Assembly: GCA_031296105.1 (NCBI GenBank)
Contig: JARLGJ010000013.1
Coordinates: 22,137-86,136, forward strand
DNA length: 64,000 bases
DNA from: Acidobacteriota bacterium
GTDB lineage: Bacteria > Acidobacteriota > Terriglobia > Terriglobales > Acidobacteriaceae
Direction: 5' to 3'
Below are positions 1 to 11,407 of this stretch, one piece after another. Numbering within the stretch: position 1 is the first letter of the stretch; each line of letters starts with the position of its first letter. The position numbers were made by a program, and so were the translations under genes. The notes beneath the pieces are model-generated. The model was not told where the DNA came from. It ran no database searches and saw only the letters and a list, made by a program, of their open reading frames with translations.

Positions 1-958
<958 letters not shown>

Positions 959-977
959 ATTCGTTCACTCGCCGCAA

Positions 978-2544
<1,567 letters not shown>

Positions 2545-2609
2545 GGGTCCTTTTTAAAATCGGTTACGAATACAAAAGGCGCCGCGCCGGAGCGCAACGC
2601 CGGAAATTG

Positions 2610-3152
2610 TTAACTCTCGACCAACTGCTGGCGGATGCGCTGCAACTGCCCCCGCACCGAGCCGTCATAAATTGTGCTGCCTACGCGCACCTTCACTCCG
2701 CCCAACAGCGCGGCGTCGGTGGCATAGCTCGCCAGCACCTGTTTTCCGGTGAGGCGGGTAATCTCTTCCAACAGGGCGGCGCGCTGTGCCGCAGGCAACT
2801 CGCGCGCGCTCACGATCTCGGCGTCCACCAGGCCGGCGCGCTTATTCAGCTCGTCCTCCAGGCGCTCGGCGATCTCCGGCAACTGGGCGATGCGGCCCTT
2901 TTCGATGAGCACGGCCACAAAGTTGCGCACCGCACGATCAGTGACTCCGGTGCGCGCCGCCAAGGCGTCCAGCACATTGAGCTTCTGTTCGCCGGTCACC
3001 GCCGGAGTTTCCCAAATCTCGCGCAGATCCTTGCTGCAGGCAAATGCCTCCGCAAGCGAGCGCAGTTGCAACAAGGCCTTTGCCGGATCAATCTTGGTCT
3101 CGGCGATGACGTCGGCCAGGGCGCGGGCGTAACGGCTGCTAACGGCTGCCAT
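2610..3152 (-). CDS. atpH: ATP synthase F1 delta subunit (OSCP)
   Basis: Stator subunit linking the b subunits to the top of F1. 180 residues, standard length. It begins MAAVSSRYARALADVI, the typical delta N-terminal helix, and contains NFVAVLIEKGRI and the C-terminal LLGGVKVRVGSTIYDGSVRGQL, the OSCP signature region. The start ATG shares one base with the atpF stop (TAATG), so translation is probably coupled. Confidence 0.96.
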   Translation of the reverse strand: MAAVSSRYARALADVIAETKIDPAKALLQLRSLAEAFACSKDLREIWETPAVTGEQKLNVLDALAARTGVTDRAVRNFVAVLIEKGRIAQLPEIAERLEDELNKRAGLVDAEIVSARELPAAQRAALLEEITRLTGKQVLASYATDAALLGGVKVRVGSTIYDGSVRGQLQRIRQQLVES

Positions 3153-3919
3153 TATTGGTCATCCTTTCCGAGCTGCACGGCAAAGCTACGCACCAGTGCG
3201 GCATCGGCCGCCTCATCCACCTTGATTTTCTTTTCCGCCAGATCGACAGCCAGGCCCGCGGCGTAAGCCTTCAGGTCGCGCTGTGCGTTGCGGGCGGCGG
3301 CGGCAATCTCCAGTTCGGCCGAGGCGATGACGTTCTTAGCGTCTTCCTCGGCGGCCAGTTTGATGCGCTGCTCTTCCACGCTGAAGTCGGCGTCGGCGGC
3401 AGCCTTGATCTCGGCGATCTCGGCGTCCAGCTTCGCCAGACGGCCTTCAATCTCGCCCAGGCGGGCCGAAGCCTCGGCGCTGGCCTTGCGCGCTTCCTCA
3501 AGCCCTTTCTTGATCTCGGCCGTGCGCGGGGCAAAGCCCTGCGGCATGGACTTCTTCACCACCCAGCCCAAACCGCTGGCCAGGATGAGGAAGTTGATGA
3601 TCAGGAAGATCCAGTACACCGCCTCCTTGGAGAGGCCAGTGGCAGCAGCCACCTTGCGCACAATGCCGGCATACTTGAACTCGGCGTGCTCCTCTTCCTC
3701 TTCTTCCTTCTGGGCGGCCATGCCACTCTTACCCGGTTCGGCCTTGGCCGCATCCGGCGTCGCCGCCGTGGCAGGGGTCGCCACCGGGGAGGAGGAAATG
3801 GATTGTGTGCTGGGTTCCGTGCTGGAGGGAGAATTCTGCGGGGTACCTTGGCCAAACATCATTCCGGCCAACATGACCACACCGACAGACAGCATGAATA
3901 CTCGAATGATCTTCGACAT
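3152..3919 (-). CDS. atpF: ATP synthase Fo subunit b with signal-peptide-like N-terminal extension
   Basis: Peripheral stalk subunit. 255 residues, about 90 longer than a normal b. Residues 1-25 look like a signal peptide (basic start, hydrophobic core, then GQGT). A Ser/Thr/Pro/Ala-rich linker follows, ending in six consecutive Glu (about 73-78). Only after that comes the usual membrane anchor (about 102-122, VYWIFLIINFLILASGLGWV) and the long charged coiled coil with the DAxFxxEEQRIKLAAEEDAK pattern that meets delta. The start overlaps the upstream gene stop as TAATG, so this long form is the one the operon architecture supports. Whether the first segment is cleaved cannot be told from sequence. 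Confidence 0.9.
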   Translation of the reverse strand: MSKIIRVFMLSVGVVMLAGMMFGQGTPQNSPSSTEPSTQSISSSPVATPATAATPDAAKAEPGKSGMAAQKEEEEEEHAEFKYAGIVRKVAAATGLSKEAVYWIFLIINFLILASGLGWVVKKSMPQGFAPRTAEIKKGLEEARKASAEASARLGEIEGRLAKLDAEIAEIKAAADADFSVEEQRIKLAAEEDAKNVIASAELEIAAAARNAQRDLKAYAAGLAVDLAEKKIKVDEAADAALVRSFAVQLGKDDQ

Positions 3920-4389
3920 TATCGTCCGCCCACGGATGCCGGAGCGGAGCCGGCGGAGAGTACAGCCTGAATAATCTGGCTGGCAATGGCGTCACTGGAG
4001 GCGCCAAGTGTAGCGCGGGCCGAAGCGGCGTCCTGCTCGATCTGTGCCTTGGCCGCCGCCACTTGCTGCTGCGCCTTCTCGCGGGCTACGGCTACGGCCG
4101 CGGTGCGCGCGTCCAGAGCCTGCTTGCGGCGATTGTCCAGGGCCTTGAAGATCGCTAGACGCGCGTCGCGCAGCTTCGCCTCGTATTCGTCGGCGCGTGC
4201 CGCCGCCAGGCCGATGTCGGCCCGGGCCTGCTCTACCGCGCCCTGGGTTCGCTTGCGCCGTTCGGCAAGTACCTCTACCAGCGCCTTATGGACCACAAAG
4301 TGGTAGATGCCATACAGGACAAGCAGCAGGATAATTGTCGGGACGGACCCAAGCAGCAGTTCACCTAGTTGCCTAAGGGTTTGTTCCAT
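3919..4389 (-). CDS. atpF': ATP synthase Fo subunit b' (second b-type subunit)
   Basis: 156 residues: one N-terminal membrane segment (about 15-33, VPTIILLLVLYGIYHFVVH) and then a continuous Ala/Arg/Glu/Lys-rich coiled coil (QARADIGLAAARADEYEAKLRD), the shape of b-type stator subunits. With atpF directly downstream, the operon encodes a b/b' heterodimeric stalk, as in cyanobacteria and several other phyla. It is the first gene of the cluster; no atpB (a) or atpE (c) lies upstream, where hflX is found instead. Confidence 0.9.
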   Translation of the reverse strand: MEQTLRQLGELLLGSVPTIILLLVLYGIYHFVVHKALVEVLAERRKRTQGAVEQARADIGLAAARADEYEAKLRDARLAIFKALDNRRKQALDARTAAVAVAREKAQQQVAAAKAQIEQDAASARATLGASSDAIASQIIQAVLSAGSAPASVGGR

Positions 4390-4748
4390 TTCAATACCGT
4401 GAGTGCAACCAATGAGGGGGGTTGGGTTTCAGGAAACTCCTGAAGTTACCACTCCCCAAGTGGCACTGTCAATCCTTTGTCTTCATAGACTTATGGCAGG
4501 CCCAAAATGGGGTCACAGCAAGGCAAAAAATGAAGTCCTGTTGCGTTCTTGCTTGACTCGGCGACCGATCGCGCTACCATATCGACCATCGCCTCCGATC
4601 CAATCCGGATCGAAATAGGCCTGTAGCTGAGGAATGTAATTACTGCTCCTCACCCACAGGCCTATTTAAATTTCATATTCCGGCAATGGCAAGAAAAATC
4701 TGCATCAGAACGGGACGATCTTACATCGAAGCCCGCAAAAAGTACTGC
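4390..4748. other. Intergenic region upstream of the atp genes
   Basis: 359 bases between the hflX stop and the atpF' start; it should hold the atp promoter and the hflX terminator. Apart from the long hairpin annotated separately I see no ORF with a credible start or codon pattern, and no clear -35/-10 pair. Confidence 0.6.
4613..4667 (-). terminator. Long symmetrical stem-loop after hflX
   Basis: Arms AAATAGGCCTGT (4613-4624) and ACAGGCCTATTT (4656-4667) pair over 12 bp; after a 3-base internal loop, TGAGGA/TCCTCA adds 6 bp around a 13-base loop. The A/T-rich base of the stem gives a short T run on either strand. It lies 80 bases past the hflX stop and before the atp operon, so termination of hfq-hflX transcription is the simplest role. 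Confidence 0.6.
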
Positions 4749-6170
4749 TCAGCGGCGCAATGCACCTTTAGCGGTGCGTTTTGCCGCCTTTCGTGCACCG
4801 CGCGGCGTGACGCGGAACTCCGCCAGCCGGCGCAGCAAAGACTCCGGCGCGTCCACTTCCAACTCCACGCGCTCCACGCCATCCTCAGCTTCCGGATACG
4901 TCCGCGAGCAAACTACGGCGCGCGCCTCCACCATGGCCAGCGCTTTGCCATCGCTCTGCGGAATGCGTAGCCGCGCGTGCTCGATGGGATCGACCTCCAG
5001 ACGCTCGTCGATAGTCTTCAACAAACGGTCCAGACGCAATCCGCGCGAGGCGGAAATGTGTACGCTGTCCGGCGAATCCTGTAGTGCGGCGCGCGTTGAC
5101 GCATCGAACAAATCGATTTTGTTGAGCACGTGAAGCTGCGGCTTGTCGAGCACTTCCAACTCGCGCAGCACGTTCTCCACCTGCTCCATCTGCTCGGCCG
5201 CCACGGGACTGGTCGCATCGGTAACCTGCAACAGCAGCGAGGCGCGCTGCACCTCTTCCAGCGTGGCGCGGAAGGCCGAGACCAGCGTGGTGGGCAGGTT
5301 GCGAATGAAACCCACCGTGTCTGACAGCACGATCTCGCGGCGCGACGGCAAAGTGACCGAGCGTAGCGTGGGATCGAGCGTGGCAAACATGCGCGAGCTT
5401 TCCAGCACGCCGGCCTTGGTCAGCGCGTTGAACAACGTGGATTTGCCGGCGTTGGTGTAGCCCACCAGGGCGACGACGGGAACGGGCACGCTCTCCCGCC
5501 GCTGGCGCTGCTGCATGCGGTTGCGGCGCACTTCCTCAATCTGGCCTTTGACGTGGCGCACCCGGCGCATGATTTTGCGGCGGTCGGTTTCAAGCTGCGT
5601 TTCACCCGGTCCGCGGGTGCCGATGCCGCCGCCGAGCTGGCTCATCTCGATGCCGCGGCCGGCCAGGCGCGGCAGCATGTACTCCAACTGCGCCAGTTCC
5701 ACCTGCAACTGACCTTCACGGGTGCGCGCGTGGCGGGCAAAAATATCGAGAATCAACTGCGTGCGGTCGAGCACCCGGCAACCCACTTCGCGCTCCAGGT
5801 TGCGCGCCTGAGAGGCCGTCAGCTCGTGGTCGAAGATCATCAGGTCGGCTTCGACCATCTTGGACGCCGCCGCCACTTCCTCAACCTTGCCGCGTCCGAT
5901 CAGCGTGGACGCCTCCGGGCGGTCGCGGCGTTGCAAGACCTCGCCGACAACCTCTGCGCCAGCGCTGGTGGCCAGCTCGCGCAGTTCGGCCAGGGATTCT
6001 TCGGCATGAAATGGAACGACGTGCTCGCCGCTTTCCACGGCGACAGTGCGTGAGGCCGAGCGCGCCTGTGCGGCTTGAGAGGTAAGGCGGGGCACGCGAC
6101 GCGAGGCGTCGTCATCCGCGGGGCCTTCGGCGGCGGATGCGTTGCGCTGGCGGAACTCGATGCCGACCAA
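4749..6170 (-). CDS. hflX: Ribosome-associated GTPase HflX
   Basis: GTPase that binds and splits stalled 70S ribosomes. HflX N-domain ([19 protein letters not shown]), the family-specific glycine-rich linker [18 protein letters not shown] (about 181-198), then the G domain: G1 GYTNAGKST (237-245), G3 [11 protein letters not shown]4 NKID. 473 residues from the TTG used here. The start is uncertain: the conserved ERAFLVGIE motif straddles this TTG, the frame stays open upstream to the hfq stop, and no ATG or GTG occurs in it. An AGGGG located 6 bases before an in-frame ATC (6260-6258) could start a 503-residue form. Downstream of hfq, a conserved gene pair. Confidence 0.93.
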   Translation of the reverse strand: MVGIEFRQRNASAAEGPADDDASRRVPRLTSQAAQARSASRTVAVESGEHVVPFHAEESLAELRELATSAGAEVVGEVLQRRDRPEASTLIGRGKVEEVAAASKMVEADLMIFDHELTASQARNLEREVGCRVLDRTQLILDIFARHARTREGQLQVELAQLEYMLPRLAGRGIEMSQLGGGIGTRGPGETQLETDRRKIMRRVRHVKGQIEEVRRNRMQQRQRRESVPVPVVALVGYTNAGKSTLFNALTKAGVLESSRMFATLDPTLRSVTLPSRREIVLSDTVGFIRNLPTTLVSAFRATLEEVQRASLLLQVTDATSPVAAEQMEQVENVLRELEVLDKPQLHVLNKIDLFDASTRAALQDSPDSVHISASRGLRLDRLLKTIDERLEVDPIEHARLRIPQSDGKALAMVEARAVVCSRTYPEAEDGVERVELEVDAPESLLRRLAEFRVTPRGARKAAKRTAKGALRR

Positions 6171-6263
6171 AAAGGCGCGCTCCGCCCGCGGACGGCCTGC
6201 GGCGGCCTCCGCGGCGGCTACTGCCTGTTGCAGACTGCCGGACGGACGACGTTCAGCGATGGC

Positions 6264-6557
6264 TCACCCCTGTGCGGGAGACGGGACCGGTGCGGCAGGA
6301 GCCGGAGCCGAAGGCGCGACCGGCGAGTGCGGGCGATCGCTATGAACGCCGCGCGCCATCACCACGGTCGAGATCGCGTGCTTGAAGATCAACTGCTCCT
6401 GATTGTTCGTCTCCAGAACCACGGAATACTTATCGAAGGAGCGTATGCGCCCGGAAAGCTTGACGCCACTCAGCAGGTAAATGGTGATGACGGACTTGTC
6501 CTTGCGGGCCGTGTTGAGAAACGAATCTTGTATGTTCTGTGCCGGTTTGCCTTCCAT
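6264..6557 (-). CDS. hfq: RNA chaperone Hfq
   Basis: Hexameric Sm-like protein that pairs small RNAs with mRNAs. 97 residues; residues 8-72 carry both Sm motifs ([40 protein letters not shown], and [12 protein letters not shown] in which the YKHA signature appears as FKHA). A 25-residue Pro/Ala/Ser tail follows. Strong ribosome site GGAGAG before the ATG. The stop is in the same reading frame as hflX and sits inside the putative hflX ribosome site. Confidence 0.97.
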   Translation of the reverse strand: MEGKPAQNIQDSFLNTARKDKSVITIYLLSGVKLSGRIRSFDKYSVVLETNNQEQLIFKHAISTVVMARGVHSDRPHSPVAPSAPAPAAPVPSPAQG

Positions 6558-6836
6558 CGGTCACTCTCTCCTTCAAATGAAACAGCCAGAAAACCAGAAG
6601 CACCGCACCAACGAAATAGAGTGCGGCACAGCGCCGCCGGGCGTGGGGTCACTCGCGTCCCCCGGCAGAACTTAACAATACGGCCTGCGTCGTAGATTTT
6701 CAACCGGGAAGCATTTTCCTGCTTGCACATTCCGCAACGAGGAACGTCCCGTCCCAGCGCGGACTCTTTTCGGCATGAAGAAGGGGGCTGGTTTCCCAGC
6801 CCCCTCGAAGATACGACAGGTTAAGTGTTTAAGTGT
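6558..6836. other. Intergenic region upstream of hfq
   Basis: 279 bases between the first TonB receptor stop and hfq. It contains the receptor terminator (6783-6804) and presumably the hfq promoter; I see no convincing -35/-10 pair and no further gene. Confidence 0.5.
6783..6804 (-). terminator. Terminator hairpin of the first TonB receptor gene
   Basis: GGGGGCTGG and CCAGCCCCC form a 9-bp GC-rich stem around a TTTC loop, 33 bases past the receptor stop codon. The minus-strand continuation (CTTCTTC) is only moderately T-rich. Confidence 0.75.
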
Positions 6837-9800
6837 TTAGAAGATGTAACGGAGAGCCAAGCGGACCGTACGAGGAGACTGCCAGCTGACCGGCTTACCG
6901 TACTGGTTGCTGAGAATCACGCCATCTGCGGTGATCGTGGACTGAGCATTGTATCCGGTTTCAAACGCCTGGTAGGCTGCCGCGCCACCATAGATGGTCT
7001 GGCCACCAGGATAGACGCCAGTGCCGGCGTTCCAGGCATTCAAGCTCGCCCGGTAGGCCGTAACCGCCTGCTGGTTAAACAGGTTGTTCACGGTCGCCTC
7101 AAAGACCACCGACCGGCCGCCCTCATTGGTGTCGATCTTGATCTCGTGGCGGAAGTTCAGATCGCTCTGGCTGAGCCAAGGCGTCCGCTTGTTGCTGATG
7201 CTGTTGATGGTGATGTTGCCATCCGCATCCTGGCTGACATTCGCCCACTTGCCGCGACCGAACAGATAGGTTGCTTCCAGCGGGCTGCCAATCTGGGTCG
7301 AACCGATATCGGCATAGGTCGAAACCGGGGTGCCCTGATAAGCGATCTGGAACAGGCCGATGGTCGAGCTCTGACGCTTGTTCCACGGCTGCGTGTAGTA
7401 CACAAAACCCTTGAACGTGTTTGGACGGTCAGTCGGCAGCGGGCCGTTGGCGCTCTTGCCGGTGTCCGTGAAGTAGTAGAAGGGCTCGTCAAACGAGCGC
7501 GTGGTGTTAGCAGAAGCCCGGCCGGCCGCGCCGCCGTCGCTCTGGTCGGTGGTGGTCAGGCCGGTGTAGTTGCCGCGCAGCGAGCTCCAAGTGTAGCTGG
7601 CCATGCCGGTCCAGCGATGGCTCATCTTCTTGGTCAAGCGGAACTCGAGGCCGTCGTAGCTGCGGACAGCTTTCGGGTTGGCAGGGCAGCTCGGGCAGGT
7701 GCCGAAGTCAGCAAGGTCAAAGGACATACCCGGCGTACCAAAGGACTGACCCAGCGAATGCAGATAGGTGGCATAGCTGTCGATGGTCTTGTTCACGCCT
7801 TCACCAGGGTTGCCAATGGCATAGAGTTCGCCCCAGTTCACATCGGACAGGGACATGTCTTCAATTACGTGGTCGAGGCGGTGACGATCCCAGCGAACTT
7901 CAAACGCCAGGTCCTTGCTGATTTCGGTATCCAGACCGAACACGCTCTCGTGCTGGCGGTAAGGCTTGGTACCGTTAGCAACCGGCTCCCAGGGACGCCA
8001 GTTGAAGTTCTCAATCAAGGTCATGCCGGCCGGGGTGGATCCGGAGGCCCAGTTCACGCCGGCGGTTGTAGAACCCTCGGGGCAAGCCGCGCCGTTTACA
8101 AAGACCGGATCCATGCTGGAAACGGTGAACGGCGAGGAGATGCCATAGGTGCAAGTGTCATAGTGCTGCGAACCCCAGGAGGTCTGGGCCACCAGCAGCT
8201 TCATGATGTCGTTGGTGACGCCGTAGCTGCCGAACAGCTTGTACTTGCCGTTCTGCAGAATGTCCCATGCGCCGCCGAGACGGGGCTCGATCTTGTCGCT
8301 CCAGCTGAAGTTGATGTCGTGACCAGCCAACGAACTGGAACCCGCCGGCGTCGGAAGGATTTCCTTCTCAACGCGGATACCAAGGTTGAGGGTCACGCCT
8401 TTGCCCAACTGCCAGGCATCCTGGGCAAAGATCGAGTGGTTGTTATCCGTAGCCTTGCCGATGGTGCCGAAGTCAACAAATTCGACGTAGCCGTAGTTGC
8501 CTTCGCACTTGGTCAGCGAGTTGGTCGATTCCAGCGAGGCGCAAACTGCCGCGCCACCGGCCGTCATAGCGGAATAGCCGTGCTTGCCGGGAACCACTTC
8601 GGCGTAAGGCACGCTGTAGTGCTGGTTGATGTCGTTGTTAAGGCGGTTGAATTGGTAGCCGAACTTGAAGTTGTGGGTACCGGCCCAACCGCTCTTGAAG
8701 TACGCCACGTCTTCATCGAACTGGAAGTGCTTGTTGGCGTTCTTCTGTGTGTAGGATTCGTTGTAGCTCGCGGTCGAGTAGTAGGCGGATTCGGTCAAGC
8801 CAGAGGCGTTGTTAGCCGGCAGAGCATTTCCGTATGCATCCACCGTGCCTGCGACGGCCCAATAGAAGGACGGCGTACTCGTCTGCCAACCGAAGTCGTG
8901 GTAGTTCTCGAAGAAGTATCCGAAACGGGTGGTGGAGATCAACTGCGGAGTGATGGTGACATCGCCACCGAAGTTGAAGGTCTGGTTCGGAGCATAGTAG
9001 CCAATGCCATGGGCATAGCCGCTGAATGGCGTGCCCAAGCCGACCGCGTTGTACAGGCCGTTCTTGTCGTCAGCATAGGGCAGAACACCCTGCTGGCGCG
9101 AAGACTGCGTCAACCATGAAGCAAAGGCGCGGATCTTCGAGGTGATCGCCGCGTCAAAACGCAACATGCCGTAGTAGAACTGCGTGTCCTGCGTGAAGGT
9201 CTGCACGCCGAGGCTTGCGTCCTGCGACGAGAAATCGACCGCGCGCGAATCCGAAACGTACTGCGGAGCAAGGCCAGCCGCAACCCAGAGGCGATCCTTG
9301 ACGATCGGGCCGCCGATAACACCGCCGGTCTGGATGTTGCGGAAGTGATCCTGCTTCGGCTGGTAGTACTGAATATCTTCATCAAAGCCAGCGTTACCAC
9401 CGGTCCCGTAGTTCACGACACCATTGGGATCATAGCGCAGGTAGTTGTGCGGGCTGGCGTCGGTGGCAGCGCTCTCATAGTTGCCAAAGAGCTGTCCGTG
9501 CCAGTTGTTGCTGCCCTTCTTCATGATGACGTTGACCACGCCACCAAGCGCACCGCCGTGCTCGGCTTCGATGCCCGAGGTCTTTACCTGGACTTCCTGG
9601 ACGAACTCGAAGGGCACGTTGGCCTTGGAGTAGCCGGCCGAGATGTTTTCGGTGTCCTGGCCTTCCACAAGGTAGGCGTTTTCCGAGTCAGACGCGCCGC
9701 CCACGCTGTAGCCATAACCCAAACCGTTGCCGCTTGAACCGGGGAGCGATCCACCTGTGCCGCCGGTCTGGCCGGCTAGAGGCTCGTTACGCGCTGCGGG

Positions 9801-10286
9801 AGCAAACTGAATCACCGACTGGAACGAACGGCCGTGCGGGACATCCTGCACGACATCATTGGTAATGTTGGTTGCCGTCGTCGAGGTGGTGACGTCGATG
9901 AGCGGAGCTTCGGCGGTCACTTCCACTACAGTGGACTGGCTGCCGACCTTCAGGGTCAAGTCGAGCGTCGGCAGGTGGCCGACTTCGATCGTAATTCCAT
10001 CGCGCTTCATGGTGGCAAAGCCTTCGCTCTTCACGGTCAGCGTATAGCTGCCCGGGGGAAGGTTTGCGAAGCGGTAGTAACCGGACGCATCGGTCTGCAA
10101 GTTCTTGTTGCCGACCAGCGACGTGCCGCTCAGTACAACAACAGCCTTGGAAACCACGGAACCTTTTTCGTCCTTTACGGTACCCTGCAGACCGCCGGTT
10201 GTTTCCTGCGCAACTGCCATGGTGACAAGAAAGACCAGCGCCAATGCAAACGCCAGACTCTTTCCGATCCATCGTAATGCGTTCAT
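6837..10286 (-). CDS. Oar-like TonB-dependent outer-membrane receptor
   Basis: 1,149 residues. Signal peptide 1-27 (ALALVFLVTMAVAQ), a carboxypeptidase-regulatory-like beta-sandwich (about 31-115; GLQGTVKDEKGSVVSKAVV, GYYRFANLPPGSYTL), a plug domain (about 125-260; VPHGRSFQSVIQFAP, GGALGGVVNVIMKKGSNNWHG), then a long 22-strand-type barrel ending in aromatic LALRYIF as outer-membrane barrels do. This architecture is the Oar/acidobacterial receptor type; the ligand cannot be read from sequence. Monocistronic, with its own terminator. The lack of glycan genes beside it contrasts with the second receptor in this window. Confidence 0.92.
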   Translation of the reverse strand: MNALRWIGKSLAFALALVFLVTMAVAQETTGGLQGTVKDEKGSVVSKAVVVLSGTSLVGNKNLQTDASGYYRFANLPPGSYTLTVKSEGFATMKRDGITIEVGHLPTLDLTLKVGSQSTVVEVTAEAPLIDVTTSTTATNITNDVVQDVPHGRSFQSVIQFAPAARNEPLAGQTGGTGGSLPGSSGNGLGYGYSVGGASDSENAYLVEGQDTENISAGYSKANVPFEFVQEVQVKTSGIEAEHGGALGGVVNVIMKKGSNNWHGQLFGNYESAATDASPHNYLRYDPNGVVNYGTGGNAGFDEDIQYYQPKQDHFRNIQTGGVIGGPIVKDRLWVAAGLAPQYVSDSRAVDFSSQDASLGVQTFTQDTQFYYGMLRFDAAITSKIRAFASWLTQSSRQQGVLPYADDKNGLYNAVGLGTPFSGYAHGIGYYAPNQTFNFGGDVTITPQLISTTRFGYFFENYHDFGWQTSTPSFYWAVAGTVDAYGNALPANNASGLTESAYYSTASYNESYTQKNANKHFQFDEDVAYFKSGWAGTHNFKFGYQFNRLNNDINQHYSVPYAEVVPGKHGYSAMTAGGAAVCASLESTNSLTKCEGNYGYVEFVDFGTIGKATDNNHSIFAQDAWQLGKGVTLNLGIRVEKEILPTPAGSSSLAGHDINFSWSDKIEPRLGGAWDILQNGKYKLFGSYGVTNDIMKLLVAQTSWGSQHYDTCTYGISSPFTVSSMDPVFVNGAACPEGSTTAGVNWASGSTPAGMTLIENFNWRPWEPVANGTKPYRQHESVFGLDTEISKDLAFEVRWDRHRLDHVIEDMSLSDVNWGELYAIGNPGEGVNKTIDSYATYLHSLGQSFGTPGMSFDLADFGTCPSCPANPKAVRSYDGLEFRLTKKMSHRWTGMASYTWSSLRGNYTGLTTTDQSDGGAAGRASANTTRSFDEPFYYFTDTGKSANGPLPTDRPNTFKGFVYYTQPWNKRQSSTIGLFQIAYQGTPVSTYADIGSTQIGSPLEATYLFGRGKWANVSQDADGNITINSISNKRTPWLSQSDLNFRHEIKIDTNEGGRSVVFEATVNNLFNQQAVTAYRASLNAWNAGTGVYPGGQTIYGGAAAYQAFETGYNAQSTITADGVILSNQYGKPVSWQSPRTVRLALRYIF

Positions 10287-10844
10287 TCAAGCTCCTCCAG
10301 CAAAAATAAGAAACAGCGCCACACCGTTCGTTTCCGGTGCATTCGCTATCCCTGTTGTCGTTTTAGGGGCACATACCCCCCTCAGAGAAGAACCTTTTTT
10401 ATCCGCGACTGCCAGTTCACTCGTTAAGCAACCGCGAAGCGGAGAAACGGGCATTTAATACTCAATCTGGAAATAGACATGCATGTTGTGTTCCAAATGA
10501 GTACCTTGGTCATATCGCCATGATTTCTATGGCTTCGGCTTTCGTAACCTAGGTAAAAATATGAATTTTTGAATATCTCTTAAAGTCAGATATGAAATTC
10601 AGAACAATATAGATTTATTCAAAGTGGGCGATCCCGTGGCATTGTAATCCTTCGCAACTCATTGATAAAAATACAGCAAGTGAAGATATACACCATTAAT
10701 GGTTCAAGTTTTCGACTGCATCCGAGATTTCACGAACCAAACAGGATCATCGCTCTCCGCAGCTCGCTCTCTCCCGACAGTTCTCAAATCTTGTACGCAG
10801 TCTCCGCACACAGGGCCGTGCCAACGCGCCTATAATGAACGGTC
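10287..10844. other. Long AT-rich intergenic region upstream of the first TonB receptor
   Basis: 558 bases; the stretch about 10441-10720 is clearly more AT-rich than the flanking genes (for example TAAAAATATGAATTTTTGAA near 10553). Presumably contains the receptor promoter on the minus strand. I found no supported ORF, tRNA or repeat in it. Confidence 0.6.
10831..10836 (+). promoter_or_regulatory. Perfect TATAAT box immediately before a start codon
   Basis: TATAAT lies 8 bases upstream of the ATG at 10845, so transcription would begin at or within a few bases of that ATG. No good -35 box is seen at 16-18 bp. Confidence 0.45.
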
Positions 10845-11117
10845 ATGGACGAGCGCGATTTTTACGACGAGCGGCAGGAGACGAAGAAGCACATGTTGTC
10901 CTGTCCGCACTGCCACCAGGAAGCCGAGTACGATGTCGGCTGGTTTGTACGCACCAAGAAGAAATCTCTTCCGGCGCGAGCCGACGAGCGCGACCGCGCC
11001 AAGTTCACCAAGGCGCAAAGCTACATGGTGCGCAAGGACGACATGCTGGCCTGCAAGAACATGCGCTGCCGCAAGCGCTTTGAAATTGCCGGGCTGCAGA
11101 GCGTCGCGTTTATTTAG
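10845..11117 (+). CDS. Small zinc-ribbon-like protein of unknown function
   Basis: 90 residues with two Cys pairs: CPHC (about 20-23) and CKNMRC (about 70-75), plus many Lys/Arg/Asp residues, consistent with a small zinc ribbon. I do not recognise the family. The frame was chosen over a longer overlapping frame (10699-11226) because its composition and Cys spacing look protein-like. No Shine-Dalgarno precedes the ATG, but a perfect -10 box does, which suggests a leaderless message. Confidence 0.65.
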   Translation: MDERDFYDERQETKKHMLSCPHCHQEAEYDVGWFVRTKKKSLPARADERDRAKFTKAQSYMVRKDDMLACKNMRCRKRFEIAGLQSVAFI

Positions 11118-11150
11118 CGGCGTTCAAGAGTTCCAGGATGTGAATCGACA

Positions 11151-11171
11151 GGGGGCGCCGCGGCGTCCCCC
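11151..11171 (+). terminator. GC-rich hairpin after the zinc-ribbon gene
   Basis: GGGGG pairs with CCCCC, with CGC/GGCG pairing inside and one bulged base, 33 bases past the stop. There is no proper T-tract, so terminator function is tentative. Confidence 0.4.
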
Positions 11172-11407
11172 GCTTCGTCTTCGCCGCCCGGGTGAAGCCT
11201 CGCAAATTCGCAAAAATTCCCTCTGAATCCCCGTTCAGTTTTGCCCTCCCTCGGGATATACTCTTCGGTCTTGTGGCGAGCCCCCGTGGGCGGCACGCTA
11301 CGGACAGGCGCTTGGGGTGCGCTTTGTTGTGTTTTCAAATGCAAGCAGATCTCCGGTTGTGCCGCGTGTGCGCACGCGCAATTTCACATCTAAACGAGGT
11401 GCAAAGG

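Noticed and set aside
6825..9119. 764-codon open frame on the plus strand
   Set aside because: Antisense mirror of the first TonB receptor, with no recognisable motif or ribosome site.
10699..11226. 175-codon frame overlapping the zinc-ribbon gene
   Set aside because: Composition is Arg/Ser/Pro-rich and has no motif; the 90-codon frame with paired cysteines and a -10 box is the better gene.
11192..11407. 72-codon upstream extension of etfB
   Set aside because: It is not similar to the ETF beta N-terminus, and the GTG at 11408 has a ribosome site and gives the family length.
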